64,000 nucleotides of DNA, from contig NC_068558.1 in the NCBI RefSeq assembly GCF_022201045.2, positions 41,745,501 to 41,809,500 of the forward strand, written 5' to 3'. A program made the translations under genes and the position numbers. The notes below the pieces were generated by a model that was not told the origin of the DNA, searched no databases, and saw only the letters and a program-made list of their open reading frames with translations. Of the stretch, positions 1-13,200 are shown piece after piece; position 1 is the first letter of the stretch, and each line of letters begins with the position of its first letter. The stretch is from Citrus sinensis. Lineage: Eukaryota; Streptophyta; Magnoliopsida; Sapindales; Rutaceae.

Positions 1-1175
1 AAATTAGTTGAATTAAATATTTCTTAACCCACATGATCTATTTTGATTATTTTGTATTTTCATTCAACTAATAAATTAATATCAAATCAATTTGTATAAG
101 ATAAATTTATACATGAATTTGTGGTTGTATAATCACTTTTTTACCTTAATTGTGAGCTTCTCCTACGCTATGTCTGCTAGTTCTTGTTAATTGCTTATGC
201 TTCACTCCAAAGATCACTCTTTCTTTCATCAAATCCAGGGCATATGTAATTATCCAAAAAAATTTCTTTCCATGCTGCTCAACTTTTCCTTTCATTAGAT
301 CGACTCAATCTCGTGAATCTATAAAAAAAAAAATTGTTGTTGCTATTATTCTAATGTTTATTAGATTTTTGTCACGTATATTTCTCAACTAATTATATAA
401 AAATAAATAAATGTATGACGATAATTCAACAAAAAAGTTTACATTGAGGGTGTTGAAAATTCATCATAAAGATGTTGTTGTGGTTGAAAGAGGATAGATT
501 TTACTCGTATTGGGGTGCAAAATGTAGACATACTCAAAAGTTGTTGTCCCAAAAGATAATATTAAATACTAACTTGAATATATATAAAACCATGTTATAT
601 GAAAGTACTGCTTCTATTAAAATTTTAAGTTGATGTAATTATAGGTTCGTGATATGTTTATTCAAGTTCAACCAATACGTTCATATCCAGCAAATTTTAA
701 GAGAAATATAGTCTTAAATCCCGCACACAACTTGATCTTGAATGATTTTGGCTGTCCCTTTCTAATCTAATGTTCCAATTTCACATCTTTGATTGAAACT
801 TTACTACAGCCATGGACAATAATATGGTAATAAATAATAAAATGATTGCTTGAAACAATTGGCAAACAAGAAAACAGGCCAAATTTTGCTTTAACACTTA
901 ACAAAAGCAATCTTCTCTTTTACCAATCATGAAAACAATTAAACAATTAATGAAAAATGAACTATCTCTTCCACTCACTCACATTCTTTCTCATGATAAA
1001 AAGCTCAATGCTTGTTTACCCACAATCCGTTGTAATTTTTACACCGAAGAAAATAACTTCAAAAAAGAAGAAGAGAAAATAGAAAGAACTTCTCTGGACA
1101 AAGGACAATGAGAAAGGAGCTGAACCTTATTAAGATAATAAATAGTGCAGACATGCACAGACAACGTGTATATAA
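1..1175. other. AT-rich flank, no gene seen
   Basis: No open frame here has protein-like composition or splice continuity. The stretch lies beyond the 3' end of the kinase gene, so its inner part should hold that gene's 3' UTR and polyadenylation region. I could not identify any repeat family. Confidence 0.5.
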
Positions 1176-2896
1176 TTACATTGAAGTAGCTACGTGCCTT
1201 GAATTACAGCCCCATTGTATTGCTTCTGCCACTGCTCGTTTACGTTCCATTTGGCTTTTTTCTTCATCTTGGTAGTATCCATTTTGATCCATCATGTTCA
1301 TGTTTTGATGATCACACGGTGGTGGTTTATGAGGAACAGGAGCGGTTGCAGTGTCTGCATCCGGATCACTTCCAAGGAAACTGAGAGCTGAAACGACGTC
1401 GCTCATCAATGGACGAACGGATGATTCTTCTTGGACGCACATGGCTGATACTGCCACTGCTTGATTCAATCCCCTCACTGGAAACTCTCCTTGCAGTAGT
1501 GGATCAGCAAGTTGTGGGTACCTATTTGGGTCCTTAAAGAAAGGTTGTGCCTGCAGGCGATAACAATTCGGAACTTCAGCAAATTACTGGAGGAACTAAT
1601 AAAAGAAACTATAAAATAAATGGGTAATTGAGACATACCCACGTGACTAAATTTTGTTCATAGGTAGGTCTTGTGGTGCCAATGGCTCTTCTTCCCGTGA
1701 TCAATTCCAACAAGACAACTCCAAAGGTGTAGACATCCGATTTTACTGTCAATTGACCGGTCCGTTGGTACTCCGGGGCACAATATCCGTAGGTGCCCAT
1801 CACTCTTGAGGACACGTGTGTCTTGTCCCCAATTGGTCCGAGCTTCGCCAGCCCAAAATCGGAGAGCTTGGCGTTGAATTCACAGTCCAACAAGATGTTT
1901 GATGATTTCAAGTCGCGGTAGATGACTGGGGGATTGGCTTTATCATGCAGGTACTCTAGACCTTTTGCTGCTCCTAGTGCTATTTTCATTCTCGTGAACC
2001 AATCTATTGGCTTTTGTTCGGGGCCAATGTCTGAAAAATCACACGCATAATGCACCATCATAGAACAAAAGTACACTATCATTTTAATAGAAAGGGCAAC
2101 TATTATTAATATCATTAATTAGGGCAAGCAATCGGGAGTAGTAGTCGCAGTACCAAGTAGATGATCTTCGAGGGATCGCAGGGGCATGTACTCGTAAACA
2201 AGGAGTCTTTGATCCCCATCAGCACAATAACCAATTAGATTAACTAGATTGTCATGGTGCAACAGACTTAACATCAACACCTCAACAAGAAATTCTTTGT
2301 TTCCTTGCAACCCATTCCTGTCAAGTTGCTTCACTGCCACAACCTGATGAATACAAGCAATAGTACCAACCAATGTGATATTTTTGCAAATTAAATCAGT
2401 AACTCGATCGATCACATGTGGGGGGGAGGAACAAATTAGTCATCTGTTACCTACCTGGGCAGTCTTTTCAAGTTTGCCTTTGTAAACTCTGCCAAATCCA
2501 CCTTCACCAATTAGGCATTCTTGTCTAAAATTCTTGGTTGCAGTGGCTAGTTCTCGAAATGTGAAAGTTTGTGCAGCAATGTTATTGTTGCTGGCTGCTT
2601 CTTTATTATTATTATTATTATTAGCTTCCTTATGATCATCTGCAGGTGCCTGAACCGGTTTTGTTTTAAGATTCTCTGCACCAAAAATAATTAATCAAGC
2701 TTTTAGAATTAACTTCTTGTTATGATTACTATGATATCAAAATTAAGAAACCAAAAAGGGCAGATTGCAAAAATGAAAACATACGGTGTCTCGGCGCCGG
2801 TGAAGCAGGTTCTTTATTGGGAGGAGAGCCAGGGGACAGTTGCAGCTTCTTGCTGGTGTTTATTCTTCTGGAAGAGAAGCAAGAAAAGCAACTCAT
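1176..2896 (-). CDS. Receptor-like cytoplasmic kinase, RLCK-VII/PBL type
   Basis: Five exons: 2896-2785, 2675-2455, 2343-2154, 2030-1639 and 1550-1176, giving 429 residues. The product is a Ser/Thr kinase of the PBS1-like family, which relays signals from cell-surface receptors. Seen: N-terminus [11 protein letters not shown] with Cys3 and Cys6 as likely palmitoylation sites and no Gly2 for myristoylation; a six-Asn run; glycine loop [15 protein letters not shown] lysine; catalytic [12 protein letters not shown] (the RD form); [10 protein letters not shown]; then the activation segment to [10 protein letters not shown]. The C-terminal exon carries the family block [20 protein letters not shown]. 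The start is the first ATG of exon 1, and all junctions are GT-AG. Family knowledge and gene order suggest the Arabidopsis PBL24/PBL26 subgroup. Kinase activity is inferred from intact motifs; the upstream receptor is unknown. Confidence 0.93.
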
Positions 2897-3324
2897 TTTG
2901 ATTATTTATTATCAAATTTGAAGCCCCCAGCCTAAATCCCCCTGATTGAAGAATTGAAAGAAGAAGAAGAAGAAGAGAACATTTAGGTACAATGCAGTTT
3001 GGAAAATGACACCACCATAAAAAAATGTAAACAAAACACCAGAAAGGTTGGTTATAAAAGTGCTAACAGGAAAAACACAGATAGTAAAACGGCAAGGGAA
3101 AATTAACAATCAGAAGAATCAGGGGAAAAAGGGAAAGCAAAAAGGAAAGAAAGAAAGAAAGGAAACGGAAAAGGGTTTCTTGTTTTTCTTTTTGGTTAAG
3201 CCGTGGAAAATGGGGAAGAAAGAGAGTTTGGCGGGGAATTCTCTGGTTGGTTTTTGTGAGACAAAATTAGACAAAGGGTATTTATTGTATAAGCTAACTG
3301 CAATAATAACCCTCTGTTTGCGTC

Positions 3325-3363
<39 letters not shown>

Positions 3364-4683
3364 CTGGACATGATTGCCATTGTTATGCATAATTAACTAA
3401 CCAACGTTATTCGATATTCATTATTGTGATTATATTTTGAGATTTGGCCCCTTGCTTTTCATCATGCAGAGAAATGGTTGCCCACGAATGCAAATTAAAA
3501 GTTGTTGTTCGTATTGCATTCATTACCTGTTGTTCATTTGAAATAAATAAATAAATAGAAATTTGAAAATTCTTAGATGTAAACGATTACAGAAGAGAAG
3601 AACTAATCAGAAGTTAAGTACTCAAAAAATAATAAAAAGTTGAGTTGGAATATATTGCTTTTGTTAAGAGGGGAAATAAAGTTTGTTAAGATATGCGCGC
3701 ACATCATGAAGATATGGAAGAAGAGCAAAGAAAATTCAAAACAGAGGCTGAAGAGCAACGATATTAGACTTAGAGGTTGCCATCTTGAATTCTCAATGAT
3801 ATATGCTTGAGAAAGAGATTGCGGTCGAAATTAGTTAGCTAGCAGCAGCTAGCAGATTTGATATATCTTCTAACAATTTATTGTTTATTGCATCCTGGAA
3901 TTAACAGAATATTATCACGATGATAATGTCAAGCACCATGATGATGGCCTGAATGTCTAATCGAAACAAGAAAATGACATATAAAACTACTAGATAAAGA
4001 AGATATTTAAAAGAAATAACTTACAATATATATATATACATTCTGATATGCAACTTGCAAATCAGTCTTATTTTGAAATATAATGAGTAATTATCCAACC
4101 ATCAAAACTTTTGTATAAATAAAGTTGCATGCTCTGATGTGATATATTATAATTAGTTGAATTAAAATATCATATACCTCACATGATTTATCTTATAATT
4201 TATATTTTTAATTCACCAATCATATCATGTCATATCTTTTTTTTTCCGAATATATTAAACCATAAGGTATCGAAAGATTATATTGGATCTCGACTAATTT
4301 AAATTTGAGTCGGGTATAACTACTATGACGGTAAAATTCTTCCAATAAATATTTAATACATCTGCATTTTTAAAATTTAAACTAAAAATTTTGATTAAAT
4401 TAGAACAATCTCATATTAACTAATCTACGCGTTTATTGATGCATCATGTCATATCTATTTAAGCAAGTGTTTGCAACTCTAGAATTATAATTTTGTAATA
4501 CATGACGGTGACGAGGGATCGAGTCAGGAATTTATTGCAAGTGGGGTTCAAGACATAAGCGTAACTGTGTAATTAATGTTTGAGTTTCACGAAGGGTTAT
4601 TCTTGAAATTGTAAAAGTAGTAAGGGCATTCAAAATATTATAGGACTACGAGAGTTTTATTGATATAATACATCAAAATTTAT
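2897..4683. other. Kinase upstream region, intergenic
   Basis: This stretch lies upstream of the kinase start and holds its 5' UTR and promoter. Purine-rich DNA and a GA microsatellite occur at about 3.1-3.36 kb. The remainder is AT-rich, and I see no gene in it. Confidence 0.5.
3326..3359. repeat. (GA)17 microsatellite
   Basis: About 17 uninterrupted AG/GA units lie some 430 bp upstream of the kinase start codon. Seen from the gene strand this is a CT run, which is common in plant promoters and leaders. The open frames across it are artefacts of the repeat. Confidence 0.95.
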
Positions 4684-5413
4684 AAAAAAAAAAATGACAA
4701 ACACAACTCTAACGTTTAGATAAAAAAACAAAAATCCCCTAACATTTCGAAAAAAGATATTTACATCAATATTCACTAACGCAAACAATTACTTTTAACG
4801 GAAATAGTAATTTTAACATATAGTTACTATTATACCCTTCTAATACATAAAAAATTATTAATTGTCTAATTTATCCATATATTATTAATAAAATTATAAA
4901 TATGCCCTCATTGCCCAATTCCTCTATTTAATCCATTATCAATTTTTATGCCTATTAGATATGTTATTTAATACAATAAAAATAAGATTTTTGTAATTAT
5001 TATTGTAACCAGCATTTTTTTTATTTTGTTGATTATACAAGTTTAAATGATTGACATGTAGAGAGTTGTTATTCTTATAACATTAATAACTAATTTTATT
5101 TATTTTTATTTTTTAGTAATTGATTAAATTTATCTGGCTTGAAAAGAGAATTTGATAAAAATTTAAATAGAGGAATTGGGTAATGATGGTATATTTATAA
5201 TTTTATTAACAATATATGGATAAATTGGACAATTAATAATTTTTTTTATGTGTTAGAAAGGTATAACGGTAATTATATATTAAAATTATTATTTCTGTTA
5301 AAAGTAACTGTTTCCATTAGTGAATGAGGGTATAAATATCTTTTTAAAAATATTAAAGGTGTTTTTATCTCTTTGTCTAAACGTTGGGGATGTGTTTGTC
5401 ATTTTTTTTTTTT
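4684..5413. mobile_element. Long-inverted-repeat (foldback) MITE
   Basis: Two arms of about 250 bp (4684-4931 and 5163-5413) are reverse complements over most of their length, by eye around 80 percent. They begin at an A-run followed by TGACAAACACA on the left and end in TGTGTTTGTCA followed by a T-run on the right. Both arms reach CCTCTATTTAA near the centre, and the roughly 230 bp core is AT-rich and non-coding. The architecture suits a foldback or Mutator-like non-autonomous DNA element. I could not fix a target-site duplication, so the outer limits may be off by tens of bases. Confidence 0.7.
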
Positions 5414-5755
5414 CGAAACCTGAGGTATTTGCCCCATCTTGCCACAGTAGTGTGGCTCACTCATGGTCACGGACCTCCACACACTAGTACTTTTTTATTC
5501 ATCAAGATGATCATTTTCAGTGGCGAACCTAAAATTTTGAATTAGTAGGGTAAATTTCCAACAAACTCAAGATGAATAAAAAGGATAAAAAGAGAAGAAA
5601 AAATCTTGTTGCTCCATATTACACTAATTATGATTATTATTATTTTATTAAACCATCCTCAGCTTTGTGCAATATTAAGCAGTTCATGAAGACATCGAAG
5701 CCAGCTTTTTCTTGAGAATTTGGAGATTAATTAAAGCAACAGTGATAATTGTAGC

Positions 5756-6591
5756 TCAAGAAGCATCAACAGCAAGCTTCAGGCCAGCTTCGCAATGGCC
5801 AGGGATACTACAAATGAAATAGTTACGTCCCTTTGATAGTTTGATTTGATCTTTTCCGCTGGAGAAACTCTTCGAGGTTGGTGAAGCCCTGCAGCTCTGG
5901 TAGTTATTCCCATCAACAACTGCTACATTGTGAATCGATGCGTCATAGTTGAAAACTGCATGCAGAGAGTAATTAAATCACAATATTACTGTGAAGGAAT
6001 AATGACCCAAAAAAAATAAAAAAAACTCTTGGTTTGTTTCTATGAACTATAATCAGTGGCGGATCTAGGAGTTTGGTTCAATGGACCAAGGGGGCATACT
6101 CAAAGAAATTACAAACATGATTGAGCAAAAGAAAAAGAACTTCAAATCAAAGGGGACAAGAACATAAAAATCTCATTAAAAAGGGCTAAAATTTTAATTA
6201 GTTTATATTATTTCTTTCATCAATGGTGTTGAAGTTATGAAATAATTAAACAATAACATTACGTATCAATGTCATACAACATAATGTCACCCATTAAATT
6301 ATTGTTTAAAAAATAGTATAGTAACTAAAATAAATAGGAGGAAGATGATAATTTTTTTTTTAAAAATAAAGGTATAATGGGTGATGGGATGGTACTGAGT
6401 GTGTCGCCGGCCTTAAACTGTTTGCCATTGGCCCAACTTTGAATGTTGTAGGTCCAGCCTGAAGTGTCACCGACGGTGAAAGTACTGGTTGCCTCAGTAC
6501 TATGAAACCGAAGAAAGAGCAAAACAATCAAGGTGGCTGCAACAGTTGTGGCTTGGCTTGCACTGCATCTTCCCTGGGCCTGGCGAGCCAT
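5756..6591 (-). CDS. Plantacyanin / basic blue copper protein
   Basis: Two exons: 6591-6396 and 5955-5756, giving 131 residues. The product is a small secreted phytocyanin; family members carry a type 1 copper centre, act as extracellular electron carriers and have been linked to reproductive-tract guidance. Seen: hydrophobic signal peptide (about residues 1-34, ending near STEA), then VGDTSGWTYN and a cupredoxin fold. Copper ligands are His74 (SIHNV), Cys114 and His119 (YFICSIPGHCEAG); Cys87-Cys120 is the likely disulfide. The axial ligand position, Met in the cucumber basic protein, is Leu124 here (GHCEAGLKL). The short form, without an Asn/Pro-rich tail or GPI signal, distinguishes it from uclacyanins and early nodulin-like proteins. 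The intron splits the DTL-IF codon in phase, as in this family. A miR408-like site overlaps the signal-peptide codons. Confidence 0.95.
6558..6578 (-). promoter_or_regulatory. Probable miR408 target site in plantacyanin mRNA
   Basis: The plus strand reads TGCACTGC, then A, then TCTTCCCTGG. Compared from memory with conserved plant miR408 (21 nt), positions 2-9 and 11-20 match exactly; positions 1, 10 and 21 differ. The mRNA would therefore pair with miR408 at 18 of 21 positions. The site covers codons for QGRCSAS near the N-terminus, the same place as the known site in Arabidopsis plantacyanin, whose protein reads KGRGSAS. The position-10 mismatch faces the cleavage bond, so slicing may be weaker. 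Established: miR408 targets plantacyanin and laccase transcripts under copper shortage. Confidence 0.75.
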
Positions 6592-7258
6592 TCGTATAGT
6601 GACGGTAGAAGAAACTCTTTAAGTTTATAAATGGGGTTCACAAAATGAAGAGCATAATCAGCTGCTTTTATACAGACTTTGTAACACACAGTAAGGTGCC
6701 GGTCCTTGCTAGAAACATTATGCCGGTTGGTGAGATGGGAATTAAAAACAAAAGAAAGGGTCATCCTGGGAATCTTTTACATTTAATTAGTGTGTAAAGT
6801 TGGTTTGTTGTTTGGTTCCTGCGAGTCTGTCGACTGTGAGTGACGCTGATGCGTCACCTACAATTTTCTTCATTCAGGATACGCCGTGGGCCTTGAAAGA
6901 TTGCAGGTTGTTCACATGCATTATTGCAAAGGACAAGAACCTGCTGTTAATTTTGTTTTGATGGCTGAAGAAGAAATGTATATTTATGTTTGGTTTGGGG
7001 AGCTAGAGATTCTGACTAACTTCGATGACTCCTTCGTTTATGTTGTCTTTTACCTCCTTTTTCCAATCAATCAATACAGGCATAAGCGTCCCTCGGACAC
7101 GGAATATTGAATCAATTCAATTGAGACCAAAACACATCAGGATTTCACACCTGCTAGCATTACTAGGTGTCAAAATAATTTAAAAATAAAATAAAATTGA
7201 TACAACTGTAGATCACTAGAAAATCACAATATGTCACAGTCGTACACAAGAACGTCGC
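6592..7258. other. Plantacyanin promoter side, intergenic
   Basis: This 0.67 kb gap separates the plantacyanin start from the 3' end of the NHL gene. It should hold the plantacyanin promoter and the 3' UTR of the next gene. I see no separate gene in it. Confidence 0.5.
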
Positions 7259-10200
7259 TTATGTGTTCAGTGATACATCGACTTCCATGTTGGAATCTGT
7301 TAAAATGATGTCTTTAGAGTTGTCAGCTTTCGGGTGATCCAGAGTATCAAACTGTATGCTCACGTGCAGAGGTTTCACAAAGATAACATCTCTCAAATCT
7401 TGGTTTGATTTCAACAAGAACCGAATGAATGAATCCCTTTGCATCGCTCCACTTCTGCCGAGTTTTAAAATATCAGATATCCTTGCTGCATATTTCTCCC
7501 GACCGTCGTCTTGTTGATCTGGATATCTCCTAAGTTTTAAGTACAGTGCGGCAGAAATAATGACCTGAGAAGTAGTCAAGAACAAAGAGATTAGTATCAT
7601 TTAACATCATCCAGGCTGCACGAAAAATGTACTTAATTATTTATTTAGCCATACAAACAATAAACAAAGAATTTACTTTCCAAAAAGTAAATCGGTTCAG
7701 CATCTAACTTTAACTGTTGGCAAGCTTGCAGCAAAGCTGTCTGAAAATTTAAATCTACCACTCACTGATTTATCATTGTTTTTCAGTGGAATGATTGAAA
7801 CAACCCAAGAAATGATCATGTTTGTTCCGAAATCTAAAAAGTATCATTTTTTCATTAGGTAAATGCAAATTATATCTGTAAAATTGCAAATAGATTTCCT
7901 TCTGTGTTCTGGTGAACTCTTCTTGACCATGAAATTCAGAAAAGAAAAAAAAAATATTACAAAGCAGACAGATAGGAAGGGAGAGAGGAGAGAGAAAGAA
8001 AGATGCAGCATACTTCACTAGTTCCCGGACTTGTATTGACAGCACAATCAATGTGAACTGTGTCGTCTTCAGACCTCAAATCTGAAGTTGTGGTTTCATC
8101 TTCAATATTTGATTCTGATTCAGGAGTTGAAAGGGCAAGGGTATCCAACTCATCATACCACTGCTGGGCTACACCAACCTGCACGCACCCATATACTGAA
8201 TTGGTTAGCTACTAGAAGTACAGAACTAGCAGAACCAAGAATAATTATATCAAATAGATAGAAAGAAAGAAAGGAAAAAACAAAAGGAGGGAGGAAAAAA
8301 AGAAATGCAATGCAGGAACCTTCTCCAAGGATCCTGCTACGTCCTCTGCCCTCAGGACTACAGAAGCAGTTCCTCTGGCCTGGCGCCATATACAGCTTTC
8401 TTGTAATGATTCAACAAGCTCAGTGTCTGAGGGGATGTCTACATTGACTTTGATATCAATCCTACCTGTCACAACAAAATTAAGGATCATGATAGTTAAT
8501 TAACAGCACCACAACTAAAAGATAAAATTGAAATGAGGTTAGGTGGCTTTTGTCTTTTGGGAAGGTTTTTGCTTCTATTTCAGATGTTGAGACTGTTTTA
8601 GCCTTCCAAGATAGAAACTTTCTGTTTGGAGATCCTCTCTTATTTGTAAATTCTGAAGCTGTGTCTGGGACTAGTGGACGTCTTGTTCACCTTTCGTAAC
8701 TCTCTCTATATTCAATCTACTTGACTTTTTTTTTTCTTGAAAGAAACGAAAATATATAATTGAAATGGTAATGCTGACAAATAGGTAAGGCAACTTGTGA
8801 ACGCAGATTAAATCAAATTGAAATTGTACTGGAATTAAGACATCGCTAAATTGTTTGAAAAAGTTGTTCTTTCTCATGCACGATGACATAAAAAACAGTA
8901 AAGATAAAATATAGACTTAATGTTAGCATTTAACTTTACATACAGAAAATATTTATGTACCTGGCAGCAAGCTCCACTGTTGAATATGATCAGTCCATGA
9001 CCCCTGATGTCCACCAGCACTGTCAAACAGCCAGAAAATTAGCAAAATGAATATGAGCAAAAGGTCAATCATCACCGTCACATCAGGGAAAAATGAATAG
9101 TATTGGAATCACAAAGTTCGGAAAGATTTTGAATAAATCATCCAACAAGTGAAAGACTTAAGGAAGAAAAGAGCTCATCTGGCACACAGACTGAAATGCC
9201 GGTACACAATCAACATTTAAGAAATACTTACACAGCATAAACTCTCTCCAAAGGGAATGCGAACCAATAAGGTAATCCAAGGGTCGCAAAATTTGAAAAC
9301 TGGAAGTTTGAACAGACTCCAGATTCTCTATTCAATCTCATAATTCTCTGTCCAACTTAAGAACACCTGAAGAAATGAGCAATAGGATACAAACCATGGA
9401 ATAGATAAACATTTAACCCATAAAGTCAAATCTAATTTCGTACCTATGTCACACAAGAGTATGTGATTTTGAAAGGCTATTGAAGATGATATCAGACCAG
9501 CATAAGGAAGCTCCTTCAGTGAGCAGCTAGAATCAATTTGATGCAGCAACCAATCTTGTGGCATCTGTTTCAAGAGGAATACTTTCTCCATGACCAACAC
9601 TCCACAGATCTCCAATACCTTAGAAAATCCTATTGGAGCATAGATGAAGTAATATTAGAATGAATAAATGGACATTTGACATAAAAGAAACCATTCAGAA
9701 AACCAATATTGACCTTTGACAGCTTCTTTTATTTCTCCTGAAGCCAAATCCATGATCCATAGAGTTTCAAAGCTGCACATAAAACCAAAATATTATACCA
9801 TTCCTTAGATTAAGCACATGGAATCTAGGCAACAGCATTGTTTCTGCAAGTTAGTAGTTTGCTACATCTCAAACATTGTCCAAAACAATTGACTTTGACC
9901 AATATATGAGCAAATTGACAATCAAGATCACGAGCCAGCTTTGGATCTTGGACAATCCCAACTCAGCATTTTAAAATGAACAAACATCAGAAATGCACAT
10001 CCCAATATGCTTTGGACATACAGTAATTACAGAGGAATTACTGATGTTTCAAACTGCTTTTATCTTGTATTTTAGTATTTTAGCGAGCTTTCAAAGATGT
10101 AATTAGGTTTGCCATTCCTTTAAAACAGTTGCGATGACTCATATGGTGTTGCTCTTATTGATCAAGAACTAACAAGGAATGGATCCTTTACCAGCGATTG

Positions 10201-13200
10201 ATAATTAAAAGATTATCATCCTCAGACTTCATCAGATGCCAAGGAAACATCAGTGGTTGGGGATCAAACTCTTCGGACTTTGTATCATTGTCCCTTTCAA
10301 AACCCAGCTTCTTCATTATCCAGGCCCATAAACTATTATTTTTCTTACTAATGCCACTTGTCGGATAGACTGTCTCCAAAATCCGCCTTCCCATGTCAGC
10401 TCTCCTGATGGCATGATTCTTAGTAGATAAGCAGCAACAAAGGGTCAATACCAAGCGGAATAAAAGAAGAAGAAACGGAAAAATGAAAATGATATTATAA
10501 ATGTAAATATATACGAAAAAATTTCAGGTAATTATATAAAGGGCAGGATCAACAGTCACACTTTTATACACAAATTCTCAGCCATCAGATCACAATAATT
10601 TTGAAGGCTAAGATTATTGCTGAGAAGGATTATTTTTGAGAAGATAAACAGCCAACTGATTATGGACCCTACAATTACTATTAATGCTCCTACTTTCTCT
10701 CCTTGTTCATCTCACCAATCTTTAAATTCAGTTTTGGTGAGTGGTTTTTTTTTATTGTTATTTTTTCTTTGCTTTGGAAAATCTGATAACATTATACCAG
10801 AAACTATAATTTTCCTCTTTTTGCAGCCAAAGGACGAGGACCTAATAAGAAGCAACAGATGCGGATGTGCTTTTTGTATATTAAAAAATAGAGGACAAAT
10901 GTCAAAAATTTGCCCAAAAATAAAAACATGCGAACAAAATGAAGCAATGAATCAAAAAGCTAAAGCATGTATATATATATTCTCACAAAGAAGACATTTT
11001 GGAAAGGGGAAAGGGGGGACGGGAGGCTAAAACAATTATACATGTATAAAGAAATGGAGTGATTAAGAATTTATCAACTGTCTTGTCCTAAACCCATCTG
11101 TATTATAAATAAAATACTAAGAAAAGGAATAACTATAAGGACATTGACAGCATAATTAAAGAGAAAGAAGGAAGTGATATTATTTGAGACGACAGAAAAG
11201 TTAAATTCATTTAACAGCGAACTAAAGAAGAAAATATAAAAATAATTTTCAAATAAATACATCACATGTTACTCAACCAAATTCAAAATCACAAATCAAA
11301 TATTTGAATGCATACCTCTGAATCTACAATGTACAAGCAATCATCATCCTTATGATAAAAGGAAGCTGCAGGACGCATCAACTTGGAAGATTCAAATTCA
11401 CCATCCTCAAAACCTGGGCAAGAACCAATCTGAAATATAAAAGATATAAGTGGGATCTAAGCTTTATTTATTCTTTATTTCATCCACTGGAAGATTATGC
11501 CAGAAGACACTAAATAAAAAACAGTAATGATGGAAATGAGAAAGATGCGATAAAGGTTTCACATCACTGGACTCTAATCTCTATAATACTGAAGCTATAA
11601 ACATAGCCCCAAAGGGTATATTAACAATCATAAATGCATTTGGCTTCCAATGTAATGTCATTAAAACATTGATTTGAGTCCTGCTCAGAACAAAAAATTA
11701 ATAAAACATTCAGCCTTCTTTATGTGATTCTAGGTAAGACTAATCCTTTCAGGGGTAAAAACTAATGGTCATTACCTTTGCTCTGACTATTACACATAAA
11801 GTTGTTGCTATCTGACCTATCAATCAAACTATAAACTACACAGAGAAATTGGCCTGTGGATAATGTAGCAGGCTTAATCAAAGCTGTCACAGCAATATTT
11901 TCCACCCAAAATTAGAAGATAAAATTAACTGATCATGTACATTAACTAACTAAAATAAAACCACAGACAAAGCAGGCTTTAAAGATTTGAAGGTAGTGTT
12001 GCAACTTGACTAAAATTCATCTGGTAGCAGATGTACATACACAATCAAGAATTTTTCCATTGCCGTCAAAAACGATGATCCGATGATGATTACTGTCAGA
12101 AAGGAACAGGCGATTGCCACTTTCATCAGCAGAGATGCAGCCTGAAAATGGAACGGCAGACTATGAGAAAACTGTGCTATACCTTATCACACCACTTGAA
12201 GCTGGTAAAAATAAAAATATATGATCTCTTCCTGTGCATAATCATGTTTGTGACTACTGAAACCCATTTATCTTTAGATCAAAGATGTGGCACTAGTCTA
12301 AGTTTCTTTATTCAACATACAAATTGGACTACTCATATTGCCAGTAATAATTGATATTCAGCTTGGATTGAAAAGAAACCATTGCATGATATGTAACTGA
12401 TTTCTATCAGGACTAGTGTTCCTTCTTCAAAGACGAACAACAGCCTTATGAGCCATTTGCGGGACTAAGCACAAAAAGAAAAAAAATAATAAATAAAGTA
12501 TTGAAACCTCTTACTTATATGACAAATTAAAAAGAAAAGGCAGCTATGTGGCAAGTCAACAACAAACCATTTACAAGAAGCCTGTACCAGGGAAGTGAAG
12601 TAATAAGTTCCTCACTGATGAGCAGGCATGTGGTTCTTTAAGAACCTCAGCTTGTTTCGCCCAAGTGCATTTCAGGCCAGAGGGTGAACTAGAATTTTCT
12701 TGCTGTTGCATAATCAACTCCTCGACAGCTGCAAAAGGCAATCAAAATAAGAAATAGCGAAGATATAGCCAGAGATGTGCAAATCAATTTAATCAGAAGG
12801 CCAAAATTCATTGAAATGTACTCACATCAGGACAATAGTTATGCTTAAAATACTTAACCCAAAAACTAGGAAATATAATAGGGAAGATATATATGAAAGG
12901 AGGAAACATTTCAACAGCTGTTCCAATTCAAATGCAGAAAAGTAATAGTATAAAGGGAAAGCGATATATATGCAAGTCTGGAACAAGAAGAGGAAAAGAG
13001 CATGAGATAGAAAAAGAAGAAAAGAGAGAAGATCAGAAAGGGAAAAGAACTAAGAAAAAATTATTCTTGTGATATTGTTTAGAATTGATAAATCTAACTC
13101 CAAAAGACAGTGTACGTTCATAATCAGATAAAACAGAAGATGTTCGGAATGTCACCTCATATACATATGAAATAAGTTTCATAAATGAAGATTAGTACAA

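Noticed and set aside
3048-3392. 114-residue frame rich in Lys and Arg-Glu repeats
   Set aside because: Generated by purine-rich DNA and the GA microsatellite in the kinase promoter.
5520-6170. CAGTGGCGAACCTA (5520) and CAGTGGCGGATCTA (6056) as paired transposon ends
   Set aside because: They are in the same orientation rather than inverted, the second lies in the plantacyanin intron, and no matching end or duplication was found. They may be two fragments of a common dispersed repeat.
10617-11030. 137-residue plus-strand frame
   Set aside because: It lies inside intron 9 of the EMB1974-like gene on the opposite strand, with low-complexity Phe/Leu runs.
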